Positions 47,139-56,640 of a stretch of DNA of 64,000 nt are shown here, piece after piece. The notes under the pieces are model-generated. The model had not been told where the DNA came from and made no database searches. It saw only the letters and a program-made list of their open reading frames with translations. Position 1 is the stretch's first letter. Each line of letters starts with the position of its first letter. The position numbers were made by a program, and so were the translations under genes. Source of the DNA: Paenibacillus sp. OVF10. GTDB lineage: Bacteria; Bacillota; Bacilli; Paenibacillales; Paenibacillaceae. The DNA lies in assembly GCA_022836915.1 (NCBI GenBank), contig CP094668.1:6138001-6202000 (forward strand). Direction: 5' to 3'.

Positions 47139-48080
47139 ATGGAAAATAACCGACTATTTCGAATGTTGCTTTTGTTATTGGAGAAAAAGAAAGCCACTGC
47201 ACCCGAACTCGCCCGTATGTTCGAGATTTCTGTACGCACGGTGTACCGCGATATTGACCGATTGAGCGCTGCGGGCATTCCCGTCTATACGACAACCGGC
47301 AAACATGGCGGTATCCATCTGATGGACAACTATGTCATGGACAAGTCCCTGTTGTCGGAAGAAGACCAGAACGAAATTTTGATGGGGCTATACAGCATCA
47401 GTGCGATCCCACACCTTAATAGTGCCCATATGCTGCAACGGCTGACCGCTCTGTTTGATCATAAACTGGATTGGATCGAATTCAATTTCTCACCATGGGG
47501 CAGCATCCCCCTGCAAGAGAGAGAACTGTTCAATCAGGTGAAACAAGCCATATTAACGAATCAACTGATTACGTTTCATTATGTTAATTCGGATGGCGAG
47601 AAGAGCATTCCGACTGTGGAGCCACAGAAGCTTATTTTCAAAAATAGTACATGGTACTTCAAAGGCTATATTCATGATGATCCTGATCGTAAAGAATTCG
47701 AGACATTCAAGATGAAACGGATCACCCAGTTGACTTTTCTGGCGAGAAAACACGATCACTCTGTTACTGCCGGATCAAACGACCCTGAATCAGAAGCAGC
47801 TCCTGTTCTGACTCCTCTTACACTCTCGTTCTCCAGCAACATTGCATACCGAGTGTATGATTTTTTCGAACCGTCCCTCATAAAAAAAGAGCCTGATGGC
47901 AGGCTCCGTGTGTCTCTCGAACTGAATGTAGGGGAATGGCTCTACTCCTTCCTGCTGTCGTTTGGTTCCGAGCTGACCGTAATCGAGCCTGTTCATGTTG
48001 GACAGGAATTGCTCAGACGTCATATCAAAGCCGTTGAACATTTACAGAACGTCATGAACAAACTTCCCAACAATGAATGA
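47139..48080 (+). CDS. YafY-like transcriptional regulator (HTH plus WYL domain)
   Basis: 313 residues. DeoR-like HTH_11: LLLLLEKKKATAPELARMFE, then ISVRTVYRDIDRLSAAGIPV (residues 9-50). The WYL region (about 140-230) includes ITFHYVNSDGEKSIPTVEPQ and STWYFKGYIHDDPDRKEF, followed by a WCX-like end. There is no ribosome binding site; the ATG follows a TATAAT box so closely that a leaderless mRNA is suggested. Divergent from the GH1 gene, which it may regulate. Confidence 0.85.
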   Translation: MENNRLFRMLLLLLEKKKATAPELARMFEISVRTVYRDIDRLSAAGIPVYTTTGKHGGIHLMDNYVMDKSLLSEEDQNEILMGLYSISAIPHLNSAHMLQRLTALFDHKLDWIEFNFSPWGSIPLQERELFNQVKQAILTNQLITFHYVNSDGEKSIPTVEPQKLIFKNSTWYFKGYIHDDPDRKEFETFKMKRITQLTFLARKHDHSVTAGSNDPESEAAPVLTPLTLSFSSNIAYRVYDFFEPSLIKKEPDGRLRVSLELNVGEWLYSFLLSFGSELTVIEPVHVGQELLRRHIKAVEHLQNVMNKLPNNE

Positions 48081-48153
48081 TATAATATAGGCCTATACAA
48101 CTTTTGATCACAGCTGACTCTCCGTCATCCATCTGACCGAAGGAGGTTTATTC

Positions 48154-48969
48154 ATGCAAGACATTAGACGCAACAATGTGGAACGTTTCAAAGGTTTTGG
48201 TACGTTATACGATCAGAACCGACCAGCCGCTCCCACTGAAGTCGTGGATATTCTAACGACATATCTTGGCAGCACACCGCGTATGGTCGCAGATGTTGGC
48301 TGTGGCACCGGCTTATCCTCGTGGATCTGGCTTAATGAGGCAGAACGCATTATCGGCTTTGAACCCAGCGATGACATGAGGTCTGTAGCAGAATCCAAGT
48401 GGGAATCTGCCGGGAAGCCGGATAACCTGCGGTTTGTGTTCGGCTTGTCTCACGACCTCGGACTACCAGATGGCAGTGTTGATGTGCTTACCTGCTCCCA
48501 ATCATTTCACTGGATGGAGCCGCAACCCACACTACGCGAGTTTGCACGTGTACTTCGCACAGGGGGCATATTTGCTGCCTACGATTGCGACTGGCCGCCA
48601 ATGGTAGACTGGCAGTTAGAACAAGCCTATCTGCAGCTGAATCAAGAAGCAGATCAACGAGCAGCCAGTCTGGCTCCCCAGGATAGCCAGGCACACAAAT
48701 GGAGCAAAGATGGGCATTTGCAGCAGATTCAGGAGTCCGGTCTGTTCCGATATGTGCGGGAAATCGTGTTTCATCACCACGAGACATTCACTGCCGATCG
48801 ATACGTCAATCTCGCCCTAAGCCAAGGCGGGCTGCAAACGGCGTTGAAGCTTGGGGCGGATGATCTATTAACAGCTGCTGACGAGTTCAGAACGCTGGCT
48901 AATCGTGTATTTAACGGAGAATCAAGAAAAGTACTCTTTTCTTATCGCATGCGCCTTGGTATTGTCTGA
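48154..48969 (+). CDS. Class I SAM-dependent methyltransferase
   Basis: 271 residues. Motif I is MVADVGCGTGLSSWIW (near 44), motif II IIGFEPSDDMRSVAES (near 68) and motif IV region DVLTCSQSFHWMEPQPTLRE (near 110). These fit the UbiE/Tam-like Methyltransf_11 type that methylates small molecules. AAGGAGG precedes the ATG. The substrate is unknown. It lies 73 bases after the WYL regulator on the same strand. Confidence 0.88.
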   Translation: MQDIRRNNVERFKGFGTLYDQNRPAAPTEVVDILTTYLGSTPRMVADVGCGTGLSSWIWLNEAERIIGFEPSDDMRSVAESKWESAGKPDNLRFVFGLSHDLGLPDGSVDVLTCSQSFHWMEPQPTLREFARVLRTGGIFAAYDCDWPPMVDWQLEQAYLQLNQEADQRAASLAPQDSQAHKWSKDGHLQQIQESGLFRYVREIVFHHHETFTADRYVNLALSQGGLQTALKLGADDLLTAADEFRTLANRVFNGESRKVLFSYRMRLGIV

Positions 48970-49012
48970 AAGTAGTCCGTTGCTTGCATCTCTCGTACAT
49001 ACCAAATGCAAT

Positions 49013-49058
49013 AGGGAGGACCTACACGTCATAAACATGATCTGTAGGTCCTCCTTTT
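49013..49058. terminator. Terminator after the methyltransferase gene
   Basis: GGAGGACCTACA pairs perfectly with TGTAGGTCCTCC, followed by TTTT. Convergent genes share it. Confidence 0.85.
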
Positions 49059-49068
49059 GTCTACATCA

Positions 49069-49863
49069 TCAGGAGGAGAACAAGTCACTTAATTGTCCTT
49101 CCTGTATATTCAACGCCAGTACCAATTTTGTTGGGTCCTGCCTTGAATAAATGACGTTAATGATATGACCTTGCTGCACCTGGGGCAGCGCAGATGACAA
49201 AATCTCTTTTTGCGTTGTCACATTGAAGGTTTCACCGTTCGTCTTTGTTATGCTGAGTTTGAGCTGAAGCTTGATCTTATTACTGCCTCCACTTCCAAGT
49301 GGGGTGACATCGAGAATCTTGGCCATCGCTTTTTCACCTGTTCTCGCAATATCCATCATTTCAGGTGATACCCCCTGCTGTACCATCTTCTCATCCAGTA
49401 ATTGCTGCATATCTTCTTGCGACAACCGCCCTTTCAGATCAAGTCCTACCTTGCGCTCATCCTTTACAGAAACGACTAACGGAATGAAACTGCCCGGTTG
49501 GAACTGTGCTAGGGAGGTCAATGGAATGACTGCTTTCATCTCCGTATCGTATTTCTCACGCCCCTTACGCGACACCGTCAGACCCAATCGAACCTCAGGC
49601 TGTTCATTAATATACGTACCTGTCTGTTGTATAGTTTTAATGACCCCAACTGCTGGTAAACCTGTCTTCACTCGACCTACGCCAAAAATATTGCTCAAAA
49701 TCGCAGGAACAAAGATCAGTGCAAACCCGGCAAAGATTGCCGGAGTATACCACCATGCCTGCATAATCATAAATGGATCGTTCCACAGCTGCTGTGCCAG
49801 AAATGGGGAGAACCCCACTCCGAACACCGTTAATACGCCAATCAATCTCAGGAAACCTACCAT
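49069..49863 (-). CDS. Hypothetical membrane protein with C-terminal domain shared with the next gene
   Basis: 264 residues. Two N-terminal membrane helices (about 1-23 and 33-60), then a soluble part. Residues 65-140 and 180-264 both look like beta-barrel domains; the second (ITKTNGETFNVTTQKEILSS, then QQGHIINVIYSRQDPTKLVL) resembles the end of the gene at 49986. No known enzyme motif. GAGGGTGGG precedes the ATG. Confidence 0.65.
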   Translation of the reverse strand: MVGFLRLIGVLTVFGVGFSPFLAQQLWNDPFMIMQAWWYTPAIFAGFALIFVPAILSNIFGVGRVKTGLPAVGVIKTIQQTGTYINEQPEVRLGLTVSRKGREKYDTEMKAVIPLTSLAQFQPGSFIPLVVSVKDERKVGLDLKGRLSQEDMQQLLDEKMVQQGVSPEMMDIARTGEKAMAKILDVTPLGSGGSNKIKLQLKLSITKTNGETFNVTTQKEILSSALPQVQQGHIINVIYSRQDPTKLVLALNIQEGQLSDLFSS

Positions 49864-49985
49864 ATGACCCACCCTCTCTTAATCCTTCTCTTAATATCTC
49901 TATCAAAACCTCTAATAATATATCTATTAATCGTTGTTATACGCATTATTTAAATAGAGTATCGCTGTCTATAACCAAATACCTT

Positions 49986-50402
49986 CTAGATGGACACTAG
50001 ACCCATGTAGATCAGTTCGGACGGATTCGCTGGATTCTGACCTAATCCCACCCGATCGCCTACTCGTGGAATCTGCATTTTGGACACCAATGTCTCCAAT
50101 GTTCGCTGATACTGGTTGCCGTTTGTCTCTGTCACATCCAATACAAGCACAACAATCGGATCAAAGTTAATCAGTTTGCCTGTATCGGTGATCGTCACCA
50201 CCGTAGCCGTAGCAGTTAAAGGCAGAGAACCACTTGCCGCCAACTGTGCCTGCTTTGCCGAATCCAGACTTTGGTTGATCGCCTCCCGATGTTCCTTTGA
50301 TACAAAACCTTTCATCATCATGCCAGTGAGTCCTTTATTCATCATTTTATCCGCTTTAGCAATTGCATCTTCCTGTTTGTTCTTTTTACCGAACCATCCC
50401 AT
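49986..50402 (-). CDS. Hypothetical protein, 138 residues, related to the neighbouring gene's C-terminal domain
   Basis: Starts MGWFGKKNKQEDAIAKADKM at the ATG after GAGGTG. A short positively charged helical N-terminus is followed by a beta-rich domain, VTETNGNQYQRTLETLVSKM and IPRVGDRVGLGQNPANPSEL, parallel to TNGETFNVTTQKEILSSALP and VQQGHIINVIYSRQDPTKLV in the next gene. The two genes lie in tandem on the same strand and are probably old duplicates of a domain. Function unknown. Confidence 0.68.
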   Translation of the reverse strand: MGWFGKKNKQEDAIAKADKMMNKGLTGMMMKGFVSKEHREAINQSLDSAKQAQLAASGSLPLTATATVVTITDTGKLINFDPIVVLVLDVTETNGNQYQRTLETLVSKMQIPRVGDRVGLGQNPANPSELIYMGLVSI

Positions 50403-50570
50403 ATCAAGCACCTCATTTGTTTTATTTGTTTTTATTTATGATTATAGTTAAATTATAAACACCGTGACTTGTCCTTGAATACCCTTCTGGCGGCATACAA
50501 AAAAACGAAAAATCCGGCAATTGAATTACGGGATAATCGTTTCTTTGGTAAGGAATAATGCTAATTTCGC

Positions 50571-50596
50571 AAAAAAAGATCTGCTAATCCGATCTT
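50571..50596 (-). terminator. Terminator after the TPR regulator
   Basis: On the minus strand AAGATC-N9-GATCTT is followed by TTTTT, about 95 bases after the regulator's stop. The other 180 bases of this gap hold nothing I can support. Confidence 0.65.
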
Positions 50597-50688
50597 CATT
50601 TCACGATTGGCAGCTATATTTTGTGCCAAGTGCTTTGGCAATGCACCAAATCATGCCATAATCAGGCTCTTCCAAGCCGATTTCCACT

Positions 50689-51968
50689 CTATTTTTTGCG
50701 TAACAGATAGACCAGTTTCCGATAATACATGGCTGCTTCCTTGTATTTCCGCTGATCCTCGGATACTACGGCCATCCCCTCATATAACGGTTCAAGCCGC
50801 ATGACATGCTGCGCGGATTCAAAATAAGGCAGACAGGCCAGCGCCCGCTCCATGAAAACTTCGCGATCTCCATGCGCAAGAGCCAGATGGCTCTGGTAGA
50901 AGGTTGCGCTCATCTGCTGGTCCTGTGTTGTTGCACATTTCAAGAGTTGATCTACACTCTGCGCAAGCACGCCCCAGTTCTTACGTGCCAGAGCCACTTC
51001 GCATCGATACACACTGACAAGCGGCTTCATCGCGAGCTGAGTTTCTTCCGTTTCCTGCTGCAATAGCGATTCAAATCGTTCAATCTCAGCCTGAGCTTGA
51101 TCCAGTTCACCTGTCATTGTCAGCATGACAATCCGATTGTTGGCAATCGCCGTCACCAGATCTCCTGATTGCCCGCATACACGAGGTGCGCCTCCGCCAT
51201 GGTTAATGCCGAGAGCGCCTCCTGAACCAGCCCCATCGCAAAACAATAGCCACTATATGCCACATATAACCCGGACAACCGATGGAACATCCGCTGATCA
51301 TAGACATGACGCATCGTAAGCTCGAATACCTGTTTTGCCTCTTCATACTGTTTGACCTGAATGTAGGCTTCCATCTTGATATTTTGCACAGACAACCAGA
51401 ATTCACTGCCAGGAAGCGCCAGCTCACTGAGCCTGGTTGCATGAGTTAATACATCCACAAAGGCCATTTTGGAGCGATAATATTGTATTTTATAGAATAA
51501 AAGTGCTTTGACTAACGGACGCGGCAGATCAATATCGTCTGGACGACCGTATTTCTCCAGGTAAAAATTGAGGTAGGACGTATGTATATACTCATGAGCT
51601 GTTGCATCGTTTAATTGTTGATAATAGACCGCCTTCATCAAGGCCGTTGTCAACTCTACGGTCAGCGTGTCATCCCGATCTGCCAGTGCATGCACCGTAA
51701 CTTCGAATATCGCCGAAGCTGGAACAGACATTTGTTCGAAAATAACCTCTGCACGTTCGAGTGTTTCCTCGTCCTGAGCCGCAGCTTTTAGAATATAGGA
51801 AGGGGATACCCCAAGACGCCCGGCGATGGCTTCTGCCAAGTCCTCAGGTAGCGGATAACGATCAGCCAGGATATTGGCAAAGTGGGCCTGCGTGACCAGA
51901 CCTTCCACAAGGTCTTTACGGGAGATTTGTTTTCTTTTGCTTAGCAGTTCAATCCGTTCCTTCAGCAT
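50689..51968 (-). CDS. Helix-turn-helix regulator with TPR-like domain (one frame break)
   Basis: Reconstruction gives 426 residues. The N-terminus MLKERIELLSKRKQISRKDL, then VEGLVTQAHFANILADRYPL is a divergent XRE-type HTH, followed by a long array of TPR-like helices as in Rgg/PlcR-type regulators. The frame breaks near 51160: GNQEI runs to a stop, while one added base (QED) continues LVTAIANNRIVMLTM to the normal end YRKLVYLLRKK. TPR regulators of this kind often bind short peptides. It is divergent from fabV, 203 bases away, and may regulate it. Confidence 0.75.
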
Positions 51969-52171
51969 GGTATCCCTGTCCTTTCTATCCTAACAAGCGA
52001 GTACATTCTATTCACATCATCGCAAAATTAGAGATATAACGCCACCCTTCCGGCGAAATCAAACGAAACGGTTTCCGTTTCCGAGGTAATTGTTTTACAA
52101 TAAGAAAGTATGTGTAAGAGCATTTTATCGAAATGCTGAAACATGAGCTGAATATGAAAGGATGCAAATAA

Positions 52172-53363
52172 ATGATTATTAAACCAAGAACACGTGGTTT
52201 TATTTGTACCACTTCCCATCCTGTAGGTTGCGCTGCCCAAGTGCAGGAACAGATCGATTATGTGAAATCCCAGCCTGAGCTGAAAGGACCGCGTAATGTA
52301 CTCGTGATCGGTGCTTCCACCGGATACGGTCTGGCGTCACGCGTCGTTTCTGCTTTTGGAGCGGGAGCGAATACAGTCGGCATTTACCGTCCGAGCAGTT
52401 CTACAGAAAAACGTACGGCGTCAGCAGGTTGGTACAACTCCGCTGCATTCGAAAAAGCCGCTGAGGAAGCAGGCCTGAAATCGTACAGCATTACAGGTGA
52501 TGCATTTGCAAACGAAACACGAGACAAAGCCGTTGAACTGATTCGCAGTGAACTCGGTCAAGTCGATCTGGTTGTATACAGCGTAGCCTCCGCACGCCGT
52601 ACCGATCCGAACACAGGGGAAGTATTCAACTCTGTGCTGAAGCCAATCGGACAATCCTACACGAACAAAACGGTAAACTTCCACACAGGCGAAATCAGCT
52701 CCGTTACTCTTGAGCCGGCAACCGAAGAGGAAATTCGTCAAACGGTAACCGTTATGGGTGGAGACGATTGGGAACTGTGGATGGATGCCCTGCAACAAGG
52801 CGGTGTGCTTGCTGACGATGCAACAACGATCGCTTTCTCCTATATCGGTCCTGAACTTACGCATGCCATTTATCGTGATGGTTCCATCGGTCAAGCCAAG
52901 AATCATTTGGAAGCAACTGCACATAAGCTGAATGATCGTCTGAGTGCCAAAGGTGGACGTGCTTACGTAACTGTAGCCAAAGCGCTGGTGACTCAATCCA
53001 GCTCCGCGATTCCAGTGGTGCCGCTGTACATCTCAGCATTGTACAAAGTCATGAAAGAAAAAGGCTTGCATGAGGGATGCATCGAGCAATTGCATCGTCT
53101 GTTCGCTGATCGCCTGTATGCAGGAGGAAGTTCCAACCGATGCAGAAGGTCGCATTCGCATTGACGATTGGGAGATGAGAGCTGACGTTCAGGAAGAAGT
53201 GGCGAAGCTTTGGAATGAGTTGACCACAGAGAACATCTACGATCTGTCTGATCTGGAAGGTTACCGTCGCGAATTCTTCCAGCTGTTCGGTTTTGAAACC
53301 GATGGTGTGGATTATGAAGCAGATGTTGATCCAAACGTTGAAGTGCCTCATCTGGTGAACTAA
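52172..53363 (+). CDS. fabV: FabV-type trans-2-enoyl-ACP/CoA reductase (one frame break)
   Basis: About 396-397 residues after repair. MIIKPRTRGFICTTSHPVGC is the family start, NVLVIGASTGYGLASRVVSA (near 42) the NADH-binding loop, YSVASARRTDP near 135, and the active-site YX8K (YRDGSIGQAK, preceded by Y in IYRDG) near 235. The frame breaks at 53121-53130: it needs one base removed or two added to reach EVPTDAEGRIRIDDWEMRAD. It catalyses the last step of fatty-acid elongation; FabV enzymes are characteristically triclosan-tolerant. Confidence 0.88.
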
Positions 53364-53449
53364 AGAAGTTTTTGCGTGGACGTGAGCTTAGGTTTTCGTT
53401 AGAGCTAACTTGCGGATATCATGTTAAAAATATGATTTTAAAATCAATG

Positions 53450-53478
53450 AAGGAGGGGCCCTCTGGCTCCTCCTTTTT
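53450..53478 (+). terminator. Terminator after fabV
   Basis: AAGGAGGGGCC pairs with GGCTCCTCCTTTTT (one mismatch) around CTCT, ending in a T-run. Confidence 0.8.
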
Positions 53479-53546
53479 GTCCTTTTTAAAATCCCCTCAA
53501 CAATTCCAATTTTCCGTATCCATACATTCTTTCGTATATCTCCTAA

Positions 53547-54791
53547 TCAAATCGATTTAAGCAGCTTTTTCAGCTCTTTTGGTACCGTCTTCTCGATAGT
53601 AATGGAACGTGCTCCATGCATGGACGCAAAGAATTGAAGTCCCTCCCGAAAATCCGTGATCCATTCCTCCACAGGTGGAGCAGTCTCTTCCATCGATAAC
53701 AAACGAACGGTAAGTACTCCGGTTTTGCGATCAAGTCGTGGGTCCATACGTCCAATCAACCGATCACCGTGAAGAATAGGCATGGCATAATAACCGTAGG
53801 TTCTTTTCACCTCTGGGGTATAAATCTCCCATTTATAATGAAAATCGAATAAATCAACAATACGTTCTCTTCTCCATAATAGGTTGTCCAGCGGTGGCAA
53901 GAAACGGACCGGGCCTGATGGATCATAGTGTGGCTCTTCCCTTTCCATGTGCAGCAGCAAATCCTCATCTTCAGCACGTATATAATAAGGCGTCACCACG
54001 TCCTCCACCTTAAGCGGGATCATTCGCCCATCTGACACACGGGCAGCAATATCGGCGCGTCGTTCAGCCGCTGTAGATTTCAGCCAACCGAGTCGGGGAT
54101 CACGGGCATCTACGACACGATACGCATGAATGTATTTATCCAGCAGAGCCTGTCTCTGGGTCAACACATCCATATCTTCTTTCGGAAGTCCCTGTTGCTG
54201 CAATCTGGATTCGGTAATATGAAAATAACGTTCATTCCCCTGCCTCGCCACCACACGAATCACAGCGGAGTCTAACAGTAAATTCAGAGCAAGTGTAGTA
54301 TCCTTTGTCTTTGGCACATCTGCACTGTCCCAATAACCACTTACCCGCTCAACAGCACGGAAGGCTCTGGAAGGTAAAGGTCCTTCTTCCTTCAAACGTT
54401 GTAACACATGCTGCACTGTTTTCTCCAGACCTTGCAGGGACGGAGCCAGACGCTCCCTTAATCGGGCACGCACAGGTTCAAAGAGAGCATAATCCTCGAT
54501 TGGAATGACACAGGCAGCATTTGCAAAATATTCAAACACCTTGTGATCACTCAGCAGCGTATTTAAGCTGTCAGCAGTATAACCAGGATCACGAGCCCCC
54601 AGCACCAAATGCTGGTTTCCAGTTACAGCAGCCACAGGATCGATCTGCACGCAACCGAGGGAGCGAATCAAACTTAAAACTTGGTCCGGTCCTGAAGGTA
54701 AGGAAACTGCGGGCCAACGTCCAAGTAAAGCTTGCGTTTGCAGTAAAAAACGCCGAACGATTTTTTTATTCATGTGCAGCGCTGTTGTCAT
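53547..54791 (-). CDS. YcaQ-family winged-helix DNA glycosylase-like protein
   Basis: 414 residues, starting MTTALHMNKKIVRRFLLQTQ. Family features include SLGCVQIDPVAAVTGNQHLV (near 45), VFEYFANAACVIPIEDYALF (near 85), FLPPLDNLLWRRERIVDLFD (near 297) and YYAMPILHGDRLIGRMDPRL (near 338). Escherichia coli YcaQ (AlkX) unhooks DNA interstrand crosslinks and opens alkylated purines; the QxD motif expected near the N-terminus is visible as VQIDP. Its role in repair is inferred from the family. Confidence 0.85.
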   Translation of the reverse strand: MTTALHMNKKIVRRFLLQTQALLGRWPAVSLPSGPDQVLSLIRSLGCVQIDPVAAVTGNQHLVLGARDPGYTADSLNTLLSDHKVFEYFANAACVIPIEDYALFEPVRARLRERLAPSLQGLEKTVQHVLQRLKEEGPLPSRAFRAVERVSGYWDSADVPKTKDTTLALNLLLDSAVIRVVARQGNERYFHITESRLQQQGLPKEDMDVLTQRQALLDKYIHAYRVVDARDPRLGWLKSTAAERRADIAARVSDGRMIPLKVEDVVTPYYIRAEDEDLLLHMEREEPHYDPSGPVRFLPPLDNLLWRRERIVDLFDFHYKWEIYTPEVKRTYGYYAMPILHGDRLIGRMDPRLDRKTGVLTVRLLSMEETAPPVEEWITDFREGLQFFASMHGARSITIEKTVPKELKKLLKSI

Positions 54792-54907
54792 ATGTATAGG
54801 TTCTTCCCTTCATTAGATATACAAGGATTTATAGTCCAATTCATTAGAATGATTTTAACAGTCCACATGATTACTTTCCAACCAAAGAAAGAATTTTATC
54901 GTCTTAC

Positions 54908-55135
54908 TTATCCAGCAATCGGCGCCTCACAGACAAAATAAAAAGAAGCACTACCATCCTGGATGATCTGCTTCTTGTGTTTAACCTTTTGCAATTTTTC
55001 CTGCTTCGTAGGCATGAGCCGTACATGCTGGGATAACGCACCATAATCTCCGTTAACTCTTCGGCTCTGTTCCGAGCACCATTGACCTGACCGCTCTGCT
55101 TTGCGTAATGCTTTTTGTGTTTGTGTACGTGCCAT
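54908..55135 (-). CDS. Small basic protein, 75 residues
   Basis: Starts MARTQTQKALRKAERSGQWC and continues with many Lys/Arg/Gln (LMPTKQEKLQKVKHKKQIIQ). The composition resembles small basic proteins conserved in Bacillales. GGAG lies about 13 bases before the ATG. A terminator-like hairpin with T-run lies inside the last third of the reading frame, so the true end may differ; one alternative frame stops in that hairpin. Function unknown. Confidence 0.55.
   Translation of the reverse strand: MARTQTQKALRKAERSGQWCSEQSRRVNGDYGALSQHVRLMPTKQEKLQKVKHKKQIIQDGSASFYFVCEAPIAG
54939..54974 (-). terminator. Terminator-like hairpin inside the small basic gene
   Basis: On the minus strand GAAGCA and CATCC-type arms pair (GAAGCAGATCATCC with GGATGGTAGTGCTTC) and TTTTTATTTT follows. 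It overlaps the 3' end of the 54908 reading frame. Confidence 0.5.
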
Positions 55136-55252
55136 AATGGATCACACACTCCTTTGGTTGATATACACTCAATATATCATGTGCAGCTATGCAAGTGAAG
55201 GTGAAGCTTTTTTTGTTGAAGCGGATAAATTAGTACAACTGTTCTTGAAATC

Positions 55253-55286
55253 AAAAAAGGCAGCTATTATTAGCGGCCTTTTTTGA
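55253..55286. terminator. Bidirectional terminator downstream of the oxidoreductase gene
   Basis: AAAAAAGGC pairs with GCGGCCTTTTTT (two-base bulge) around an AT-rich loop, just after the oxidoreductase stop on the minus strand. Confidence 0.75.
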
Positions 55287-55299
55287 TCTTTCATCTTCT

Positions 55300-56415
55300 T
55301 TATTGTTCAACTTTAAACCATGGACCTGCATTTTGTATGACACCCCATAGTTTCGCTGGCAACACAAGATCTCTAACGTTAGATGATTTAATCACGTTTT
55401 GAATTTCCAATTCTCTTCCTTGTTGAACTTTTTCAACCCACTCTGGATCGGAGATTAATACACGTCCAATTACCGCCAAAGAGAGTCCTCTCTCCATGCT
55501 TTCAGAGACATCCTCTGGGCTTTCCAAGGCACCCGCTGCAATTACAAAAATCCGATTGTTAGCATGTTCAACAATCAGCTCAAGATACGTTTTTTTGTTA
55601 TCTTGGTTATATTTTGGTTTTGACGTAAGGGCTTGTACCAAGGAACCATGAACATAATCAACATTTTCTTCAATCAGTTTATCAATCAGTGCGTACGTAT
55701 CATTCATTCTAAGGGCATCTTGTTGATGTTCCTCTGGGGAAATGCGGTAACCTAAAATAAATGGTTTTGTCGAATATCTCTCAATAGCTTTTTTCACCTC
55801 TCGAATAACAGCTATTGGAAAACTCAGACGTTTTTCCAGTGATCCCCCCATTGGTCTTGACGTTTGTTGAAGAATGGAGATAAAAAGCTTTGAATTAAAA
55901 AACCGTGGGCTCCATGGAGTTCAACACCATCAAAACCAGCTTCAATTGCACGTCTTGTAGTTTCACCGAACGCATGTATAATTTCCAGAATTTCTTCATG
56001 TGTGAGTTCTCTAGGGGTACTGCTTCAGTCAGAGCAACACCGCTCGGACTAACCACGTCACCATTAGGAACTAATTCAGCAATCGCTTTATCTCCAGCAT
56101 GGAACAATTGAAGAATTGCTGGAGCTCCTCCACTCTTAGCAGCATCTGCCAATTTTTTTAGACTAGGGATAAATGAATCATTATATGCAGCGAATTCATG
56201 TGTAAATCCAATACCATTGGGTATGACATGAGTACAGCCCGTGATAACTAAACCTACACCATTCACTCTTTTTTATAATATGCAACTTCCTCATCGGAAA
56301 TCGTGTAATCATCATTGCTTGACCATGTCGTCATCGGAGACATAACCACTCTATTCTTTAATGTAATCCCTTTATTGAATGTAAAAGGTTCAAACAAGTT
56401 ATTAAATTTACTCAT
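55300..56415 (-). CDS. NADH:flavin oxidoreductase / old yellow enzyme (three frame breaks)
   Basis: Reconstruction gives 372 residues. MSKFNNLFEPFTFNKGITLK starts at 56415 after AAAGGAG. Breaks lie at T6 56269-56274, G4 56014-56017 and C6 55844-55849; one base added to each gives YYKKRVNGVGLVITGCTHV, EAVPPRELTHEEILEIIHAF and QWGGSLEKRLSF. FMN and substrate motifs are visible: NRVVMSPMTTW, LQLFHAGDKA, AGFDGVELHGAHGFLIQSFL (catalytic His/His region) and SMERGLSLAVIGRVLI. The family reduces activated C=C bonds with NAD(P)H. Its base composition is AT-richer than neighbours, as is the divergent merR gene. Confidence 0.82.
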
Positions 56416-56607
56416 TGTACGTTCTCCTTTATATTTTGATTTCTAAGTGCTTATGTATGGAACAGATGAAGGTAACCCTATCTCATTCATCCCAATCACA
56501 AGTTCTACTCAAGAATATCAGGTTAACCTAAGGGGAAGTAAAGTAGGAATTTGACACGCAATTTAAAACGATTTACTTTTAATAATTTTCTATTGTGATA
56601 AAATAAC

Positions 56608-56626
56608 AGTTACAGTAACTGTAACT
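56608..56626. promoter_or_regulatory. MerR-type operator
   Basis: AGTTACAGT-A-ACTGTAACT is a perfect 9+9 inverted repeat with a one-base centre, 14 bases before the merR start and just after a GATAAAAT -10-like box. High-symmetry dyads are the usual MerR-family binding sites. Confidence 0.65.
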
Positions 56627-56640
56627 ATGGAGGCGATCAG

